Made by a program: the position numbers and the translations under genes. Below, in pieces: positions 26,505 through 35,828 of a stretch of DNA of 64,000 bases. The DNA comes from Castellaniella sp034675905 (GTDB taxonomy: Bacteria; Pseudomonadota; Gammaproteobacteria; Burkholderiales; Burkholderiaceae_B), in the NCBI RefSeq assembly GCF_034675905.1, contig NZ_JAUCCV010000002.1, positions 434,001-498,000 of the forward strand. Direction: 5' to 3'. Each line of letters begins with the position of its first letter. Position 1 is the stretch's first letter. The notes under the pieces were generated by a model. It was not told the origin of the DNA. It did no database searches and worked only from the letters and a program-made list of their open reading frames with translations.

Positions 26505-27395
26505 TTAGCCTTTGACTGCGCCGGCGGTCAGGCCGCGCACGAAATACTTCCCCGCCACGACATACACCAGCAAGGTCGGCAGCGCGGCAAAGATCGCGCC
26601 CGCCATATCGACGTTGTATTCCTTGACCCCGGTGGACGTATTGACCAGATTGTTCAGCGCCACCATCAGCGGCTGGCGTTCACCGGACGAAAAAACCACC
26701 CCGAACAGAAAATCATTCCAGACCTGGGTGAACTGCCAGATGATGCTGACCACGATGATCGGCCCGGACAAAGGCAGGATGATCGAGAAGAAAATCCGCC
26801 AGAAACCGGCTCCGTCGATACGGGCGACCTTGACCAGGTCATCGGGAACGGCCACATAGTAATTACGAAAAAACAGCGTCGTGAATGCAATGCCATACAC
26901 CACGTGCACGAACACCAGCCCCGTCAGGCTGCTGGCGATGCCCAGCGTGCCCAGCGTGCGGGCCATGGGCAGCAGAATGACCTGAAAAGGAATGAAGCAG
27001 CCGATCAGCAGCATGCCGAAAAACAGATTGCTGCCACGAAAGCGCCATTTCGTCAGCACATAGCCATTCAGCGCGCCGATGGCGGTCGAAATCAGCACAG
27101 CAGGCACTGCAAACCGCACGGAATTCCAGAAATAGCCCTGCAGGCCCTGGCAACGCACGCCTGTACAGGCCGAGGACCAGGCCTTGGACCAGGGCTCCAG
27201 CGTCGGGTCGGATGGCAGGGCCAGCAGATTGCCGGTCCGGATTTCCGCCAGGCTTTTGAAAGATGTGACGATCATCACGTACAGCGGCGCCAGGTAATAC
27301 AGACAGACCAGCCCCAGCAGACCGTAGATCAGCCAGCGCCCCCAACGGGCGGACCAGGGCGAACGAACAGCCCCGACATGCGCGACATCAGCCAT
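26505..27395 (-). CDS. Glucose ABC transporter permease (GtsC-like)
   Basis: A 296-residue inner-membrane protein of the MalG/GtsC type with six predicted membrane segments. The loop that docks on the ATPase is VPDDLVKVARIDGAGFWRIFFSIILPLSGP, read here as EAA-like motif around residues 185-215. A Cys-containing periplasmic loop (SSACTGVRCQGLQGYF) sits before the second segment, as in Pseudomonas glucose permeases. The start overlaps the end of the other permease gene by 8 bases; GGAGG precedes it. Confidence 0.9.
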   Translation of the reverse strand: MADVAHVGAVRSPWSARWGRWLIYGLLGLVCLYYLAPLYVMIVTSFKSLAEIRTGNLLALPSDPTLEPWSKAWSSACTGVRCQGLQGYFWNSVRFAVPAVLISTAIGALNGYVLTKWRFRGSNLFFGMLLIGCFIPFQVILLPMARTLGTLGIASSLTGLVFVHVVYGIAFTTLFFRNYYVAVPDDLVKVARIDGAGFWRIFFSIILPLSGPIIVVSIIWQFTQVWNDFLFGVVFSSGERQPLMVALNNLVNTSTGVKEYNVDMAGAIFAALPTLLVYVVAGKYFVRGLTAGAVKG

Positions 27396-28332
27396 GGACG
27401 GGCCTCCGCAATTCGGAATAGATCAAGGGCACCAGAATCGCCGCTACCGTCGCCAGCATCATGACCGCGCTGGCGGCGCCCAGTCCGATCTGGTTGCGGG
27501 TAAAGGCAAAGGTATACATGAAGACGGCCGGTAGATCGGTTGCCAGCCCCGGCCCGCCATTGGTCAGTGCGACCACCAGGTCGAAGCTTTTGATGGCGAT
27601 GTGCATCAGAATCATGAGCGAGGAAAAGAATACGGGCCGCAGACTGGGCAGCACGATCCTGCGGTAGATGGTGGGCATGGACGCGCCATCCACCCGGGCG
27701 GCCCGGATGATGGATTCGTCCATCCCGCGCAGACCGGCCAGAAACAGCGCCATCACGAACCCTGATGACTGCCAGACGGCAGCGATCACCACGGTGTAGA
27801 TCGCCCGATCCGGGTCCACCAGCCAATCAAAGCGAAAGGACGTCCAGCCCAGATCCCGCACCACGTGCTGCAGCCCCAGATCCGGATTCAGCATCCAGCG
27901 CCAGGCCGTGCCTGTCACAATGAACGACAAGGCCATCGGATACATATAGATGGCGCGGATGGCGCCTTCGGCACGGATGCGCTGATCCAGGAAAATGGCC
28001 AGCAGCAGCCCCACCGCCAGGCACAGACCGACGAACAAGCCGCCGAAAATTGCCAGGTTTTTCAGGGCCAGCCACCAGCGATCATTGCTGAACAGCGCCA
28101 CGTACTGCGCCAGCCCTGCGAAGTCATAGCGTGGCAACAGCCGCGAGGGCGTCAAGGACAGCACCACGGTCCACAGCATGTAGCCGTAGATGAACAGCAG
28201 CATGATGACGATGCTGGGCGACAGCACCAGCCGGGGCATCCAGGTTTCCAGGCCTTGCCCCAGGCGGGCCAGCACCCGCCTGCCGCCCAGCGAATGCCGG
28301 GCGTCTGCTGCCATGTCCAAACTTCGTTCCAT
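27388..28332 (-). CDS. Glucose ABC transporter permease (GtsB-like)
   Basis: A 314-residue permease of the MalF/GtsB type. After a cytoplasmic N-terminus of about 30 residues come six membrane segments; the ATPase-contact loop is ESIIRAARVDGASMPTIYRR, followed by the usual FDLVVALTNGGPG near the C-terminus. The ATG at 28332 is ten bases after the stop of the binding-protein gene and has AAGGTCAAGG in front; an ATG ten codons upstream would overlap that gene. It forms a heterodimer with the next gene's product. Confidence 0.9.
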   Translation of the reverse strand: MERSLDMAADARHSLGGRRVLARLGQGLETWMPRLVLSPSIVIMLLFIYGYMLWTVVLSLTPSRLLPRYDFAGLAQYVALFSNDRWWLALKNLAIFGGLFVGLCLAVGLLLAIFLDQRIRAEGAIRAIYMYPMALSFIVTGTAWRWMLNPDLGLQHVVRDLGWTSFRFDWLVDPDRAIYTVVIAAVWQSSGFVMALFLAGLRGMDESIIRAARVDGASMPTIYRRIVLPSLRPVFFSSLMILMHIAIKSFDLVVALTNGGPGLATDLPAVFMYTFAFTRNQIGLGAASAVMMLATVAAILVPLIYSELRRPVHG

Positions 28333-28342
28333 GCCCTTGACC

Positions 28343-29599
28343 TTATTGAACCTGAGCCGCACGGGCCAGTTGTTCCACTGCCGTGTCTACCGAGGCATCC
28401 GCTGCATTGAAGAACTGGGTCACGACATCCTGCATGGCGCCCGTTGTGGCGGCCGGTACGGCCATCTGGTGAGCGATGCTGGGCACCAGCGTGCCGGCCT
28501 TGGCGGCTTCTTGGAAGTCTTGGGCTGATTTCAGGGCGCAGGCGTCAAATCCGGTCAGATCCATGTCCGTACGCACGGGGATCGATCCTTTGGCCAGATT
28601 GAAGACCTTTTGGAACGCCGGACTGAGCACGGCGGACGCCAGCACCTGTTGCCCCTTTGTGACGTCAGGGACATCCTGCTTGAACATCACCAGGCTGTCG
28701 ACGTTGAAGGTAAATGAGCCCTGGGACCCCGGCGCCGCCACGCATTCATAATCCTTGCCCGGCGCCTTGCCCGCCTGGGTGAACTCACCCTTGGCCCAGT
28801 CGCCCATCAGCTGCATGGCCGCCTTGCCGTTGATCACCATATTGGTCGCCTGATTCCAGTCGCGATTGGGGGAATCCGGATCGATATCCGCCCGCAAGGA
28901 CCCGAACACCTGAAAAGCGCGCTTCATGGTGTCGCTGCGCAAAGCCTGCTGATCGAGCTTGACCATGGACTGACGGTAGAAGTCTGCACCACCCACCCCC
29001 AGCACGACCGATTCAAAGACGGTGAAGTCCTGCCATGGCTGACCGCCGTGGGCCAGGGGAATATAGCCGGCCGCGCGAATTTTCTTTGCGGCTGCGGGAA
29101 ATTCATCCCAGGTGCGCGGGACTTCTACGCCTGCGGCTTTGAAGACGGCCGGGTTGACCCACATCCAATTGACCCGATGCACATTGACCGGCACAGCCAC
29201 ATAGTGGCCGTCATATTTCATGATGTCGGCCACCGCCTTGGGCAGCATATGGTCCCATTTTTCGATCTTGGCCACCGGATCCAGATTCAGCAGTACGCCT
29301 TCCGCACCCCATTCCTGGATGCTGGGCCCTTTGATCTGGGCGGCAGCCGGGGGATCCCCCGACACGACACGGGTTTTCAGCACCGTCATGGCGTTTTCGC
29401 CCCCGCCACCGGCAACGGCGAAATCCTTCCAGGTATAGCCCTTGGATTCCATGATGGATTTCAGTTGGGCGGCGGCCTTGGCCTCGCCGCCGGAAGTCCA
29501 CCAGTGCAGCACTTCGATATTGGTGGCGCTGGCCGCCGTGCCGCCGAGCAGCAGGCATCCCAGGATGCTGATACGCAGGGCTTGCATCTTGAATTTCAT
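28343..29599 (-). CDS. Periplasmic glucose-binding protein (GtsA-like)
   Basis: A 418-residue extracellular-solute-binding protein (family 1). The signal peptide is MKFKMQALRISILGCLLLGG up to about TAASA; the mature part has LHWWTSGGEAKAAAQL, which matches glucose-binding proteins of the Pseudomonas GtsA type, as do GGQPWQDFTVFESVVLG and MQLMGDWAKGEF. It delivers glucose to the two permeases. The ATG at 29599 has GGAGGAG in front; the frame is open for about 107 codons upstream, but these lie in the promoter region and have no start site. A HexR-type palindrome sits 22 bases upstream. Confidence 0.92.
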   Translation of the reverse strand: MKFKMQALRISILGCLLLGGTAASATNIEVLHWWTSGGEAKAAAQLKSIMESKGYTWKDFAVAGGGGENAMTVLKTRVVSGDPPAAAQIKGPSIQEWGAEGVLLNLDPVAKIEKWDHMLPKAVADIMKYDGHYVAVPVNVHRVNWMWVNPAVFKAAGVEVPRTWDEFPAAAKKIRAAGYIPLAHGGQPWQDFTVFESVVLGVGGADFYRQSMVKLDQQALRSDTMKRAFQVFGSLRADIDPDSPNRDWNQATNMVINGKAAMQLMGDWAKGEFTQAGKAPGKDYECVAAPGSQGSFTFNVDSLVMFKQDVPDVTKGQQVLASAVLSPAFQKVFNLAKGSIPVRTDMDLTGFDACALKSAQDFQEAAKAGTLVPSIAHQMAVPAATTGAMQDVVTQFFNAADASVDTAVEQLARAAQVQ

Positions 29600-29620
29600 A
29601 GGACTCCTCCGTTTAAGGAA

Positions 29621-29635
29621 TTTAGTTTGACTACA
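29621..29635. promoter_or_regulatory. Putative HexR box before gtsA
   Basis: TTTAGTTTGACTACA, 22 bases upstream of the gtsA-like start. It matches 13 of 15 positions of the HexR consensus TGTARTWWWAYTACA (recalled from work on gammaproteobacteria) and shares the half-site CTACA with the boxes before zwf, edd and eda. Binding here would block transcription of the glucose importer operon. Confidence 0.6.
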
Positions 29636-29730
29636 TATTAATGATTTTTTGAACCGCCAGTACCTATGGATATCCCTAATAATCCTTACTATCTTCATAA
29701 AACCCTGGGAAATTGCCACTCGATATAAAT

Positions 29731-29745
29731 GTATTTTTACTACAT
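29731..29745. promoter_or_regulatory. Putative HexR box before zwf
   Basis: TGTATTTTTACTACA, 56 bases upstream of the zwf start in the AT-rich divergent region between the importer and zwf. It agrees with the HexR consensus TGTARTWWWAYTACA at 14 of 15 positions, the best match of the five sites in the window. Confidence 0.65.
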
Positions 29746-29801
29746 AATAAAGACCTGACGACTTTATCCACTGATCTTCGCTCCAGGGAGCGGCTCCTAT
29801 C

Positions 29802-31259
29802 ATGAACGGTTCTCCTGACACTGATTTCATCCTCTTCGGCGGCACGGGCGATCTGGCCCGGCGCAAGCTGCTGCCAGCCTTGCTGAGCCTGCACAGCCAG
29901 GGATTGCTGGGGCCGCACACGCGGATTTTTTCCGTCGCGCACAGCCCCGGCGACGACGACGCCTACCGCCGCAGCCTGTCCCAGACACTGCCGCATCCAG
30001 ACAGTCCGCCAGACGTATGGACCGCTTTTGAAAAACGGCTGCACTACGTCTCGCTGGACGCCCGCCAACCGGCGGCCTTCGCCGCCCTGGCATCCCGGCT
30101 GACGACCGGCAGGCCGCGCGTGTTCTATCTCTCTACGGCTCCATCCCTGTTTGCGGCAATCTGCAAAGGCTTGCACACGCATGACCTGATCCGCCCGGAC
30201 AGCCGGATCGCCGTCGAAAAGCCGCTGGGCCACGACCTGGGCTCGTCCCAAGCCATCAATAATGAAATCGGCGGATACTTCCAGGAACAGCAGATCTACC
30301 GTGTCGATCACTACCTGGGCAAGGAATCCGTGCAGAATCTGCTGGCGCTGCGCTTTGGCAATGTGCTGCTCGAACCGCTGTGGCGCCGCGAATGGGTGCG
30401 CGACGTCCAGATCACGGTGGCCGAGCAGGAAGGCATCGGCACCCGCGGCAATTTCTATGACAATACGGGCGCCCTGCGCGATATGGTGCAAAGCCACCTG
30501 CTGCAGTTGCTGGCCATTCTTGCCATGGAACCGCCCCCCAGCACCCAAGCCGACGCCGTGCGTGACGAAAAGCTCAAAGTGCTGGCCGCCCTGGAACCCC
30601 TGCAGGATTCCGCAGTGCTGACCCACACCGTGCGCGGCCAATATCTGGGCGACACCACCCAGACCGCGTATCGGGATGAAGCCGGCGTCAGGCCGGCCAG
30701 TCCCGTCGAGACCTACGTCGCGCTGACCGCTCGCATCAACAACTGGCGCTGGGCTGGAGTGCCGTTTTTTCTGCGCACCGGCAAACGCCTGAGCCGACGC
30801 CTAGCGGAAATCGTCGTGACCTTCCGCGACGTGCCCACGTCGATTTTCGACACCCCCGTGGCCGGACTGCAGGCCAACCGCCTGGTGATCCGCATGCAGC
30901 CACAGGAAACCATGACGCTGCACCTGATGGCCAAATCCGCCGGCGACGGCATGCGCCTGCAGCCCGTGGCGCTGAACCTGGACTACGCCAAATCCTTTCA
31001 GCACCGCCAGCAGGACGCCTACGAACGGCTGATCAGCGACATCCTGAAAGGCAAGCTGACGCTATTCGTGCGCCGCGACGAGCAGGAAGCCGCCTGGCGC
31101 TGGGTCGAGCCCATTCTGCACGCCTGGAACCACATCGACCAGCCCGTCCAACCCTACGCCAGCGGTTCCTGGGGGCCAGCAGCCGCCGAAGCCATGCTGG
31201 CCCGCCACGGCCTGTATTGGCACACCGGCCTGGACCCTGAAACCCTGACCACACCATGA
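29802..31259 (+). CDS. zwf: Glucose-6-phosphate 1-dehydrogenase Zwf
   Basis: A 485-residue enzyme that oxidises glucose-6-phosphate to 6-phosphogluconolactone with NAD(P)+. The dinucleotide loop is LFGGTGDLARRKLLPAL at the N-terminus; the substrate site RVDHYLGKESVQNLLALRF is intact, as is the upstream IAVEKPLGHD. Length is normal. It is the first gene of the plus-strand operon zwf-glk-pgl, each pair overlapping by four bases (ATGA), a sign of translational coupling. Two HexR-type boxes lie upstream in the region shared with the glucose importer. Confidence 0.96.
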   Translation: MNGSPDTDFILFGGTGDLARRKLLPALLSLHSQGLLGPHTRIFSVAHSPGDDDAYRRSLSQTLPHPDSPPDVWTAFEKRLHYVSLDARQPAAFAALASRLTTGRPRVFYLSTAPSLFAAICKGLHTHDLIRPDSRIAVEKPLGHDLGSSQAINNEIGGYFQEQQIYRVDHYLGKESVQNLLALRFGNVLLEPLWRREWVRDVQITVAEQEGIGTRGNFYDNTGALRDMVQSHLLQLLAILAMEPPPSTQADAVRDEKLKVLAALEPLQDSAVLTHTVRGQYLGDTTQTAYRDEAGVRPASPVETYVALTARINNWRWAGVPFFLRTGKRLSRRLAEIVVTFRDVPTSIFDTPVAGLQANRLVIRMQPQETMTLHLMAKSAGDGMRLQPVALNLDYAKSFQHRQQDAYERLISDILKGKLTLFVRRDEQEAAWRWVEPILHAWNHIDQPVQPYASGSWGPAAAEAMLARHGLYWHTGLDPETLTTP

Positions 31260-32260
31260 TGCATACTGTTTTATCCACCTCTCCCGACACCTCCTATCCG
31301 CGTCTCGTCGGAGACATCGGCGGCACCAATGCCCGATTCGCCATGATCCTGGGAGCGGGCCAGCCGATGGTGGCCGCCCAGACGCTGGCCTGTGCAGACT
31401 ATCCGGGGCCCGCCGAAGCCATTGCCGCTTACCTGGCGGACACGCGCCTGCCGGCGCCCCGCTGGTGCGCCTTCGGCATCGCCAATCCGGTGTCGGGCGA
31501 TCTGGTGCGCATGACCAATCATCACTGGCAATTCTCGATTGCGGCCCTGCGTGACGCCCTGGGGCTGGATGTGCTGCAAGTGGTCAACGACTTCACCGCC
31601 CTGGCCATGGCCATCCCCGCCCTGCTCCCCGGCGATGTACGCCAGGTGGGCGACGGCGCGGCGCGCAGCGGCGCCGCCATCGGCCTGGTCGGCCCCGGTA
31701 CGGGTCTGGGTATTTCCGGCCTGATTCCCTGTCAAGGCGACTACACGCCGCTGGCAGGCGAAGGCGGACACATCACGCTGGCGGCCAGCAACCGCGAAGA
31801 AGCCGCCCTGATCGATTGGGTGGGCAACGCCTACGGACACGTCTCCGCCGAACGGCTGATCTCCGGCCAGGGCCTGGAAAACCTGTACCTGGCCCACGCA
31901 TCCCTGGCCGGTCGTACCGTCGCCCCCCTGAGCGCTGCCCGGATCAGCGAGCAGGCGCTGCAAGGCAGCGACGCACTCTGCGTCCAGTCACTGAACAGCC
32001 TGTGCGCCTTCCTGGGCACGGTGGCCGCCAACCTGGCCCTGATCCTGGGCGCCCAAGGCGGCTTGTATATCGGCGGCGGCATCGTCCCCAAGCTGGGGCG
32101 GTTTTTCGACCAATCCCCCTTCCGCACCCGGTTCGAGGACAAAGGCCGCTTTCAAGGCTACCTGAGCCAGATCCCGACCCTGGTCATCCAGGCTCGACAC
32201 CCCGCCTTGCTGGGCGCCGCCCGCGCCCTGACCCGCCAAGCACAGGAATCCGGTCTATGA
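31256..32260 (+). CDS. glk: Glucokinase Glk (stand-alone)
   Basis: A 334-residue glucokinase of the E. coli type. The phosphate loop is canonical (GDIGGTNARFAM), the catalytic Asp is in VVNDFTALAMA, and GEGGHITLA and YIGGGIVPKLG are present. It phosphorylates glucose with ATP. It is the second glucokinase domain of the island; the first is fused to a regulator at 23560 and has an altered phosphate loop, so this one is probably the main enzyme (inference). The start is one of two adjacent ATG codons at 31256 or 31259; the first overlaps the zwf stop. Confidence 0.95.
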   Translation: MMHTVLSTSPDTSYPRLVGDIGGTNARFAMILGAGQPMVAAQTLACADYPGPAEAIAAYLADTRLPAPRWCAFGIANPVSGDLVRMTNHHWQFSIAALRDALGLDVLQVVNDFTALAMAIPALLPGDVRQVGDGAARSGAAIGLVGPGTGLGISGLIPCQGDYTPLAGEGGHITLAASNREEAALIDWVGNAYGHVSAERLISGQGLENLYLAHASLAGRTVAPLSAARISEQALQGSDALCVQSLNSLCAFLGTVAANLALILGAQGGLYIGGGIVPKLGRFFDQSPFRTRFEDKGRFQGYLSQIPTLVIQARHPALLGAARALTRQAQESGL

Positions 32261-32934
32261 CCCTGCCCATCTGGCACCTGACGGCATCCCCGCAGGAACA
32301 GGCCCACGCATTGGCGCAGCTCATCACCCGCGATCTGCGGGTTGCGCTGCATCAGCGCGGCACCGCCCGCCTGGCGGTCTCGGGCGGACGCTCGCCTGTG
32401 CCGCTGCTGGAGGCCCTGTCCCGCAGCCCGCTGCCCTGGTCCGACATCACGGTCATGCTGGTGGATGAACGCTGCGTCCCGCCCACATCGCCGGACAGCA
32501 ACGAGGCCCTGATCCGGCAGCATCTGCTGCATCGGGCCGCCGCCCTGGCGCGCTTTTCACCCCCCAAGCCGGGTCCGATCGACCCGCCGGCCGCTCTGGA
32601 CGTGCTGGTGCTGGGCATGGGCGCGGACGGGCATACCGCATCCCTGTTCCCCGACGACCCGGCACTGGATCAGGCGCTGGACCTGAAACAGCCGCCAGCC
32701 TATCTGGCCGTCCAGCCGGTTTCATCCCCCTGGCGCCGCCTGACCTTGAACCTGAGCGCCATTGTCCAGGCAGAACGCATCTATGTCGCCATCGCAGGCG
32801 CCGCCAAACGCCGGGTGCTGGAGCAGGCCCTGTTGGCGGGGCCGTCCAGGCCGCCGATCGGCGTGGTGCTGGCGGCCAGCGCCGCCCGCGCCGGACTGCA
32901 CTGGTGCCCCGAGCCGGACCAGGCTGCCCCTTAG
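32257..32934 (+). CDS. pgl: 6-phosphogluconolactonase Pgl
   Basis: A 225-residue lactonase that opens 6-phosphogluconolactone to 6-phosphogluconate. It has the pattern of the devB/Pgl family: LAVSGGRSPVPLLEAL, the segment VDERCVPPTSPDSN, and the active-site stretch LVLGMGADGHTASLFP. The ATG at 32257 overlaps the glk stop by four bases. It completes the oxidative steps between glucose and the Entner-Doudoroff dehydratase, whose gene is convergent and begins 32 bases after this stop. Confidence 0.93.
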   Translation: MTLPIWHLTASPQEQAHALAQLITRDLRVALHQRGTARLAVSGGRSPVPLLEALSRSPLPWSDITVMLVDERCVPPTSPDSNEALIRQHLLHRAAALARFSPPKPGPIDPPAALDVLVLGMGADGHTASLFPDDPALDQALDLKQPPAYLAVQPVSSPWRRLTLNLSAIVQAERIYVAIAGAAKRRVLEQALLAGPSRPPIGVVLAASAARAGLHWCPEPDQAAP

Positions 32935-32966
32935 TTGCAAGCGGCAGATCCCGGCCTGGCTGCCTA

Positions 32967-34784
32967 TCAGGACCACTGAAAGAAGCAGGCCCCCTGTTCA
33001 GCGCCCACGGCATGGGCGCGTGCAACGCTAAACAGTTCCCGACCTACCCCCCAGGACGATGCGTGGCGATCAGGCGCTGCAGCTTCCCGATCCTGCCAGG
33101 CGGGATCGCCCAGGACATCCAGCGTGCCGGTTCGCGCATCGACCCGGATCAGATCGCCATCCCGCACCCGCGCCAGCGGGCCGCCGGCGCCCGCCTCGGG
33201 CGACACATGAATCGCGGCGGGAATCTTGCCCGACGCGCCGGACATGCGGCCATCCGTCACGAGTGCGACATGATGCCCCATGGACTGCAAGACGGACAGC
33301 GCCGGGGTCAGCTTGTGCAATTCCGGCATGCCGTTGGCTTGCGGCCCTTGAAAGCGCACCACGGCAACAAAATCCTGTTCCAGTTCTCCGCGCTGAAACG
33401 CGTCCAACAACGCCGTCTGGCTGTCGAAGACACGGGCGGGCGCTTCGACCACCTGATGCTCGGGCGCCACGGCGGATGACTTGATCACCGCACGGCCCAG
33501 ATTGCCACGCAGCAGCTTCAGACCGCCATCCGGGCTGAAAGGATCGTCCGGGCCGCGCAGCACCGACACATCTGCCGATGTCTGCGGCCCGTCCTCCCAG
33601 GCCAACTGCCGATCACGCAGCACAGGGACTTTCACATAGGCATCCAGGCCGCGGCCCATGATGGTGACGACGTCCTCGTGCAGCAGCCCCCCCTGACGCA
33701 GGCCGCGGATCAGGAAGGCCATCCCCCCGGCCGCATGAAACTGGTTCACATCCGCCGCCCCATTGGGATAGACGCGGGCCAGCAGCGGCACCACCGCCGA
33801 CAGTTCGGAAAAATCATTCCAGTCGATCAAAATCCCGGCGGCCCTGGCCACCGCCACCAGATGCATGGTGTGGTTGGTGGAACCTCCCGTCGCCAGCAGG
33901 CCGACGATGCCGTTGACCAGCGTGCGTTCGCTGATGATGTCGGCGATCGGCGTGAAATGATCCCCTCCGGCGGCCAGCCCCAGGGCGTGCCGGGCGGCCT
34001 CGCGGGTCAGGGCTTCCCGCAGCGCCGTGCCGGGCGGCACGAACGACGCCCCCGGCAGGTGCAGGCCCATGATCTCCATCAGCATCTGATTGGAATTGGC
34101 CGTGCCATAAAACGTGCAGGTGCCGGGCGCATGATAGGCGCGCAGTTCGGATTCCAGCAGCGCCGCGCGATCCACCTCGCCTTTGGCGTACCGTTGGCGG
34201 ACCTTGGCCTTTTCATCGTTGGAAATCCCCGAGGGCATGGGGCCGGCGGGAACGAACACAACCGGCAGATGGCCGAACGTCAGCGCGCCGATCAGCAGCC
34301 CCGGCACAATCTTGTCGCACACACCCAGACAGACAGCCGCATCGAACATCTGATGGCTGAGCGCAATCGCAGTGGACATGGCGATGACGTCCCGCGAAAA
34401 CAGACTCAATTCCATGCCCGCCTGGCCTTGGGTAATGCCGTCGCACATCGCCGGAACGCCGCCTGCGAACTGGGCGCTGCCCCCTGCCCCGAAGGCGGCC
34501 TGCTTGATCCAGTCTGGATAACGCCCCAGCGGCTGGTGCGCCGACAGCATGTCGTTGTAGGCCGACACGATCGCCAGATTAGGACGCTCGGTCGCCGCCA
34601 GGCGGGATTTGCTGTCTACCGGTTCAGCCGCCACGGCATGGGCCAGATTCGTACAGCCCAGGATGCTGCGCTGAGTGCGATGCCCATAAGCCTCTCGGGT
34701 GCGCTCGAGATAGCGTTCCCGTGTGGCGCGGCTGCGCTCGATGATGCGGTCGGTAACGAACTGGACGGTAGGATGCGGGATCAC
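32967..34784 (-). CDS. edd: 6-phosphogluconate dehydratase Edd
   Basis: A 605-residue dehydratase of the IlvD/Edd family that turns 6-phosphogluconate into 2-keto-3-deoxy-6-phosphogluconate. Cluster cysteines are placed in GCTNLAH, MCDGITQGQAGMELS and CLGVCDKIVPG; SNDEKAKVRQRYA and the C-terminal VTDGRMSGASGKIPAAIHVSPEA are diagnostic for Edd rather than IlvD. The start is GTG at 34784 with a strong AGGAG. It is transcribed away from ispD's end, with two HexR-type boxes within the 128-base gap upstream. Confidence 0.95.
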   Translation of the reverse strand: MIPHPTVQFVTDRIIERSRATRERYLERTREAYGHRTQRSILGCTNLAHAVAAEPVDSKSRLAATERPNLAIVSAYNDMLSAHQPLGRYPDWIKQAAFGAGGSAQFAGGVPAMCDGITQGQAGMELSLFSRDVIAMSTAIALSHQMFDAAVCLGVCDKIVPGLLIGALTFGHLPVVFVPAGPMPSGISNDEKAKVRQRYAKGEVDRAALLESELRAYHAPGTCTFYGTANSNQMLMEIMGLHLPGASFVPPGTALREALTREAARHALGLAAGGDHFTPIADIISERTLVNGIVGLLATGGSTNHTMHLVAVARAAGILIDWNDFSELSAVVPLLARVYPNGAADVNQFHAAGGMAFLIRGLRQGGLLHEDVVTIMGRGLDAYVKVPVLRDRQLAWEDGPQTSADVSVLRGPDDPFSPDGGLKLLRGNLGRAVIKSSAVAPEHQVVEAPARVFDSQTALLDAFQRGELEQDFVAVVRFQGPQANGMPELHKLTPALSVLQSMGHHVALVTDGRMSGASGKIPAAIHVSPEAGAGGPLARVRDGDLIRVDARTGTLDVLGDPAWQDREAAAPDRHASSWGVGRELFSVARAHAVGAEQGACFFQWS

Positions 34785-34827
34785 GACGGTCTCCTGAAAA
34801 GGCGTGGGAGACCAGTATAGGCGTATT

Positions 34828-34842
34828 TCTAGCTAAACTACA
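34828..34842. promoter_or_regulatory. Putative HexR box before edd (proximal)
   Basis: TCTAGCTAAACTACA, 44 bases upstream of the edd start. It has 13 of 15 positions of the HexR consensus and the same CTACA half-site as the boxes at 29621, 29731 and 35747. Confidence 0.6.
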
Positions 34843-34876
34843 TTTTTCTTAAGAAGAATGAATTCTATTAATCAAA

Positions 34877-34891
34877 AGTAGTTGAATTACT
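34877..34891. promoter_or_regulatory. Putative HexR box before edd (distal)
   Basis: AGTAGTTGAATTACT, 93 bases upstream of edd, lies inside a longer dyad AAAAGTA/TACTTTT. It fits the HexR consensus at 12 of 15 positions. Being 49 bases from the proximal box, it could allow cooperative binding. Confidence 0.5.
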
Positions 34892-34912
34892 TTTTGAAGA
34901 GGAGGTTCAACC

Positions 34913-35656
34913 TTATTCCGCTTGCCCTCGCAAGCAGGACTCGAACCACTCGAAATCCTCGGGCCAGGTCAGTTTGTCGTTTCTGCGACTGCCCGGCACC
35001 AGCAAGGGCGGAAGACCGCCCGACAGTTCCACCGCAGATGCCTCGTCAGTTACCCGGTCATCGGTCGCGCAAGCATCCAGCGCGGCGATCAGCGCCCCGG
35101 CGCGAAACATCTGCGGCGTCTGCGCCAGCCACAGGCGGTCTCGCGGCAAGGTTCGCTCGACGGCATCCAGCGGCGGCGGGGATGATGCTGTGTCCTGCCT
35201 GGCCGACGACGCCACGGGCATCGCACATTTGACAGTATCGGCCACAGGCAGGGCCAGCAAACCGCCCCGATCCTGCCACAGGCAGGTATCGATCAGCTGC
35301 GCCAGCACCGACGCCGGCAAGCCGGGGCGCGCCGCATCATGAACCAGCACCCAGACGCCCGGCGCCAAGCCGGCATCCTGCAGCGCCGCCCGCACGGTCG
35401 CGGCCCGCGTCGGCCCGCCGCAAGGCCGCCACACGGTGCGCGGCAAACCCGCTAAAGCCTGCGCCACCCAAGGGTCATCCGCCGCCACAGCGACCCGGAC
35501 TTCCGCCACCCGCGGATCGGCCAGCAAGGCCAGAACGGCCCGGCGCAGCATGGGTTCGCCTTGCAGCAGGCGGTATTGCTTGGGCACGCCGTCGGCGCAG
35601 CCCGCACGGGCGCCGATGCCGGCAGCCGGCACGATGGCAATCAGGGAAGGCTTCAT
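34913..35656 (-). CDS. ispD: 2-C-methyl-D-erythritol 4-phosphate cytidylyltransferase IspD
   Basis: A 247-residue enzyme of the MEP isoprenoid pathway that makes CDP-methylerythritol. The CTP-binding segment is VPAAGIGARAG followed by PKQY with its conserved Lys; HDAARPGLP, LPVADTVKCA and the C-terminal TDEASAVELSGG are typical. A stretch around AMPVASSARQDTASSPPPLD is a slightly longer loop than usual. The gene stands alone between edd and eda, cut off from ispF (23037) and mfd (38394), which are commonly its neighbours in Burkholderiales. This suggests sugar genes were inserted on both sides of it. Confidence 0.93.
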   Translation of the reverse strand: MKPSLIAIVPAAGIGARAGCADGVPKQYRLLQGEPMLRRAVLALLADPRVAEVRVAVAADDPWVAQALAGLPRTVWRPCGGPTRAATVRAALQDAGLAPGVWVLVHDAARPGLPASVLAQLIDTCLWQDRGGLLALPVADTVKCAMPVASSARQDTASSPPPLDAVERTLPRDRLWLAQTPQMFRAGALIAALDACATDDRVTDEASAVELSGGLPPLLVPGSRRNDKLTWPEDFEWFESCLRGQAE

Positions 35657-35746
35657 AGAGGCGAATTTTAGCCGAGCCGCCCTGCGACTGGAAAAGTAGT
35701 AAATAGATCAAAAACCATGTAATAACGTCTTATTTCCCTCACATTA

Positions 35747-35761
35747 TGTAGAATAGCTACA
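35747..35761. promoter_or_regulatory. Putative HexR box before eda
   Basis: TGTAGAATAGCTACA, 67 bases upstream of eda, is a perfect 5-bp dyad (TGTAG/CTACA) around five bases. It matches the HexR consensus at 13 of 15 positions and is the most symmetrical of the five boxes in the island. Confidence 0.65.
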
Positions 35762-35828
35762 TTCAATGGCTGCGGGTCCGGCATCCGACTGACCTGCCTT
35801 TTCTGATCCGCCACTCACAGGGCCCCGA

